DNA of 8,469 nt, from assembly GCA_937926065.1 (NCBI GenBank), contig CALANM010000143.1:1-8469 (forward strand), in the 5' to 3' direction. Both the position numbers and the translations under genes were made by a program. Below are positions 5,027 through 8,469 of this stretch, in pieces. Position 1 is the first letter of the stretch. The number at the start of each line of letters is the position of its first letter. The notes under the pieces are model-generated. The model saw only the letters and a list, made by a program, of their open reading frames with translations. It made no database searches and was not told where the DNA came from. This DNA comes from an uncultured Microbacterium sp. Its GTDB lineage: Bacteria > Actinomycetota > Actinomycetes > Actinomycetales > Microbacteriaceae.

Positions 5027-5973
5027 TCCGGTACGCACTGACGAGACTGGCCCTGCTGCTGCTCGGCCTGTTCGTCGCCAGTGCGCTGATCTTCCTCACG
5101 CTGCGGGTTCTCCCCGGCGATGTCGCGCAGCTCATCGCCGGGGTGAACGCCACACCGGAGCAGCTCGCCGCCATCCGCGACCGCCTGGGCCTCGACGAGC
5201 CGCTCGTCGCGCAGTACGGCGCGTGGCTGGGCGGCATTCTCACGGGCGACCTCGGGACGTCGCAGCTGACAGGCAAGGCGGTCGTGGACGAGCTGCTCGA
5301 GAAGGCCGAGGTGACGGTGCCGCTCGGGCTGCTCGCGATGACGTTCGCGATGCTCCTCGCGCTCCCGTTCGGAGTGCTGTCGGCGATGCGCCGCGGCCGC
5401 GCCGACGGCACCGCCCTCAACGTCGGCGCGCAGGCATTGGCCGCGGTCCCCGTCGTCTGGGCCGGCATGATGCTCGTGATCGTGTTCGCCGTATGGCTCG
5501 GATGGCTGCCCGCACAGGGCTTCCCGCGCGCCGGCTGGGCCGACCCCGCCGCCGCGCTGCGCTCGCTCCTGCTCCCCGCGCTCACGATCGGCGTCATCGA
5601 GGGCGCGATGCTCCTGCGGTTCGTGCGGTCAGCCACCCTGCAGGCCGTCGGGCAGGACTACGTGCGCACGGCCGCAGCCAAGGGACTCACCCGCACCCAG
5701 GCACTCCTGCGGCACGGTCTGCCCAACGTCGGCCTCTCGATCATCACGGTGCTCGGACTGCAGGTCGCCGGCATCATCGTGGGCGCCGTCGTGATCGAGC
5801 AGCTGTTCGGTCTGCCCGGCATCGGCCGCATGCTCGTGGCAGATGTCGGCAACCGGGACCTGCCCAAGGTGCAGGGCGAGCTCCTCGTGCTCACGGGCTT
5901 CGTGCTCGTCGTCGGCTTCGTCGTCGACCTCCTGCACCGGCTCATCGATCCCCGACAGCGGGAGGCCGAATGA
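5023..5973 (+). CDS. ABC transporter permease 1 (DppB/OppB/NikB type)
   Basis: A 316-aa inner-membrane permease. The start is GTG 5023, inside the GTGA overlap with the lipoprotein stop; no strong ribosome-binding site precedes it, so it relies on coupling. It opens with a helix (about 8-29) followed by the LRVLPGDVA motif typical of B-type permeases. Then come an extracytoplasmic loop with the LGLDEPL and GDLGTS elements, and five further membrane helices near 98-120, 133-160, 180-200, 237-258 and 285-305. The ATPase-contacting EAA loop lies at 213-232 (YVRTAAAKGLTRTQALLRHG). Six helices with the EAA loop before the last two is the normal plan. It pairs with permease 2 to form the channel. 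Confidence 0.95.
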   Translation: MIRYALTRLALLLLGLFVASALIFLTLRVLPGDVAQLIAGVNATPEQLAAIRDRLGLDEPLVAQYGAWLGGILTGDLGTSQLTGKAVVDELLEKAEVTVPLGLLAMTFAMLLALPFGVLSAMRRGRADGTALNVGAQALAAVPVVWAGMMLVIVFAVWLGWLPAQGFPRAGWADPAAALRSLLLPALTIGVIEGAMLLRFVRSATLQAVGQDYVRTAAAKGLTRTQALLRHGLPNVGLSIITVLGLQVAGIIVGAVVIEQLFGLPGIGRMLVADVGNRDLPKVQGELLVLTGFVLVVGFVVDLLHRLIDPRQREAE

Positions 5974-6844
5974 TCCGCCTCCTCTGGCTCCGGCGCCTGT
6001 GGGCCCTCTCGACAGGACGCTTCGGACTCGCCGTGGTCGTCGTCATCGGCGTCGTGGCCCTCGTCGCTCAGCTCTGGCTTCCGTTCGATCCCCAGCGCGT
6101 CGACATCGCTGCCCGGTGGTCACCGCCGGGCTGGCCGCACCTGCTGGGCACGGACAACTCCGGACGCGACATCCTGAGCCTCCTCATGGCGGGTGCACGC
6201 ACGACCGTCTGGGTGGCGCTGGGCGCCGGCCTCGTCGCGACCCTCATCGGACTCGTGCTCGCGACCCTCGGCGCCCTCACGACGCGGTGGGTGCGCGAGA
6301 CGGTCGCGGTCGTCGTCGACATCCTCATCGCGTTCCCCGTGCTCCTGATCGCCATGATGATCTCGTCCGTGTGGGGCGGCTCTCTCGCGGTCGTCATCTT
6401 CTCGGTGGGGATCGGCTTCGGAGTCAACATCGCCCGCGTCACCCGGCCCGAACTGCGCCGCGTGCTGCACAGCGACTTCGTGCTGGCGGGGCGCGCGAGC
6501 GGCCTGACGCCGTTCCAGAACCTGTGGCGGCACCTGCTTCCCAACGTCGCACCCGTGTTCATCGTGCAGCTGTCGTGGGGCATGGCCGTCGCCGTGCTCG
6601 CCGAGGCGGGCCTCAGCTACCTGGGCTTCGGCGCCCCGTCGACCGAGCCCTCCTGGGGACTGCTGCTGAAGGAGCTTCAGGCGTACATCTCCGTCTACCC
6701 CGGCAGCGTCGTGTGGCCAGGGCTGGCGATCACGCTGACCGTCCTCGGCCTCAACCTGCTCGGCGACGCCCTGCGCGAGGCCACCGATCCGACACTGTCC
6801 CGACGCGAGTCCGAGGCACAGACACATCAGCCGGCGGTGATCGC

Positions 6845-6848
<4 letters not shown>
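5970..6848 (+). CDS. ABC transporter permease 2 (DppC/OppC/NikC type)
   Basis: A 292-aa inner-membrane permease, partner of permease 1. The start is ATG 5970 in an ATGA overlap with the previous stop, with GGGAGG at 5960-5965, 4 nt ahead. The frame stays open far upstream, but only from 5970 does it show C-type permease features: an N-terminal helix (about 18-37), then HLLGTDNSGRDILSLLMAGA (57-76), the strong C-type signature. The EAA loop reads VLAGRASGLTPFQNLWRHLL (171-190), and the AEAGLSYLGFGAP / EPSWGLLL region (211-234) is canonical. Further helices lie near 80-103, 112-132, 136-153, 193-212 and 248-266. Length is normal. The short polar tail after 275 is not family-conserved. Its stop overlaps the first ATPase start by 4 nt. 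Confidence 0.95.
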
Positions 6849-7629
<781 letters not shown>

Positions 7630-7633
<4 letters not shown>

Positions 7634-8421
7634 CCGACGTCCTGCTGCGCGGCCGCGGACTCACGCGCGCCTTCCCCGCTCCTCGCTCGCGCCTGTTCGA
7701 GCAGAAGCGGTGGACGACCGCTCTCGACGACGCCGACGTCGACGTGCGCGAAGGCTCTGCGCTCGGCGTCATCGGGGAGTCCGGCTCAGGCAAGTCGACA
7801 CTGATCCGCCTGCTGCTGGGCCTCGACATCGCCACGTCCGGCACGGTCGAGTTCGGCGGACGCGCCGTCGACCCGCGCGCCGGCGCCCGCGCGCTCCACT
7901 GGCTGCGACGCGAGACCGGCATCGTGTTCCAGGACCCCTACGCCTCCCTCGACCCGCGCATGAGCGTCGGTCGCATCGTCGGCGAGCCGCTGTGGGCTCT
8001 GGGAATCGAGGGCGATCGCCGCGCGCGCGTGCGCGAAGTGCTCGAAGACGTCGGCCTCGAGCCCGGCATGGCCGAGCGGTTCCCCCACGAGTTCTCGGGC
8101 GGTCAGCGCCAGCGCATCGCGCTCGCACGCGCGATCGTCCACCGGCCGCGGCTCCTCATGGGTGACGAGCCGCTGTCGGCGCTCGACGTCACGGTGCGTG
8201 CGCAGATCCTCGACCTTGTGCGCGAGCTGCGCGCGAGGCAGCGGCTGACCCTCGTGCTGGTCTCTCACGACATCGGAGTCGTCCAGAACCTGTGCGACGA
8301 CGTCATCGTGATGAAGGACGGCCGCATCGTCGAGGAGGGGCCCACCGAGAAGGTGCTGCTGGCGCCGCAGGTGGCGTACACGCGGCGGCTCCTGGCATCC
8401 ATCCCCACCATCACGCCCTGA
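7630..8421 (+). CDS. ABC transporter ATPase 2 (DppF/OppF/NikE type)
   Basis: A 263-aa cytoplasmic ATPase, last gene of the operon. The start is ATG 7630 in an ATGA overlap with ATPase 1, with GGGAGG at 7618-7623, 6 nt ahead. It has Walker A GESGSGKST (49-57), Q-loop Gln101 in VFQDPYASLDPR (the last part is typical of F-type subunits), signature FSGGQ (155-159, Phe in place of the usual Leu), Walker B LLMGDE (175-180) with Glu180, SALD D-loop and switch His213. The short C-terminus QVAYTRRLLAS resembles the start of the oligopeptide-ATPase C-terminal region, which is otherwise missing. Length is like NikE (about 268 aa) and shorter than OppF/DppF. All catalytic residues are present, so it should be active. 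Confidence 0.95.
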
Positions 8422-8436
8422 ACTCGGGCGGTCGCC

Positions 8437-8458
8437 GTGCCGGTGTGGACGTCGGCAC
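8437..8458 (+). terminator. Weak hairpin after the transporter operon
   Basis: GTGCCG (8437-8442) and CGGCAC (8453-8458) form a 6-bp stem with a 10-nt loop, starting 16 nt after the final stop. No T-run follows before the window ends at 8469, so if it terminates transcription it is of the T-less kind or needs Rho. Nothing else is seen in 8422-8469. Confidence 0.25.
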
Positions 8459-8469
8459 CGAGGGCTAGC

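Noticed and set aside
3407..5038. A 543-codon open frame on the - strand opposite the binding-protein gene
   Set aside because: Its product is a low-complexity Val/Arg/Asp/Glu-rich translation with no domain. It is the usual shadow of a high-GC gene on the other strand, and the + strand gene here has clear family motifs and a lipobox.
5223..5969. Upstream extension of the permease 2 frame
   Set aside because: This part is Arg/His/Pro-rich and runs under permease 1. Family features begin only at ATG 5970, which has a good ribosome-binding site.

Overview
The window is very GC-rich, densely packed DNA with strong G/C bias at third codon positions, GTG/ATG starts that overlap the preceding stop, and TAnnnT-type -10 boxes. 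This points to a high-GC actinobacterium. The protein styles (a stand-alone SIP-domain protein, a small conserved protein with an HEAEH motif, a lipid-anchored family-5 solute-binding protein) suggest Microbacteriaceae, possibly Microbacterium; that placement is inferred from memory, not from a search. There is no sign of mobile elements, CRISPR, tRNA or rRNA.

Layout. (1) 1-535, + strand: the last codons of an unidentified gene, coupled by a 4-nt overlap to a conserved hypothetical protein of 150 aa. (2) 563-2278, - strand: read from right to left, an AhpD/carboxymuconolactone decarboxylase-like protein, a tyrosine/lipid phosphatase of the HCxxxKDRTG type that overlaps it by 8 nt, and then a short SIP-domain protein. 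The SIP gene has its own promoter carrying a good DtxR/IdeR-type iron box. (3) 2279-2404: a divergent promoter region with probable leaderless starts on both sides, a perfect 16-bp tandem duplication and a small inverted repeat. (4) 2405-3355, + strand: an alpha/beta hydrolase. (5) 3356-3514: promoter and leader of the transporter operon. (6) 3515-8421, + strand: a complete five-gene ABC importer of the peptide/opine/nickel class (lipoprotein, two permeases, two ATPases). All four gene junctions are 4-nt stop/start overlaps. A weak hairpin lies just after the operon.

Working together: the five transporter genes should make one importer. The lipoprotein catches the substrate outside the membrane, the two permeases form the channel and the two ATPases drive it. 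The substrate cannot be read from the sequence. The SIP protein is probably made when iron is short and may help release iron from siderophores. The AhpD-like protein and the phosphatase are probably translated together.

Most of the window is ordinary chromosomal content. The parts most worth a second look are the iron box in front of a stand-alone SIP protein with four cysteines, the AhpD-phosphatase coupling, the divergent leaderless region with its tandem duplication, and the short ATPases with uniform 4-nt overlaps in the transporter operon. I see no strong evidence of an undescribed multi-gene system.
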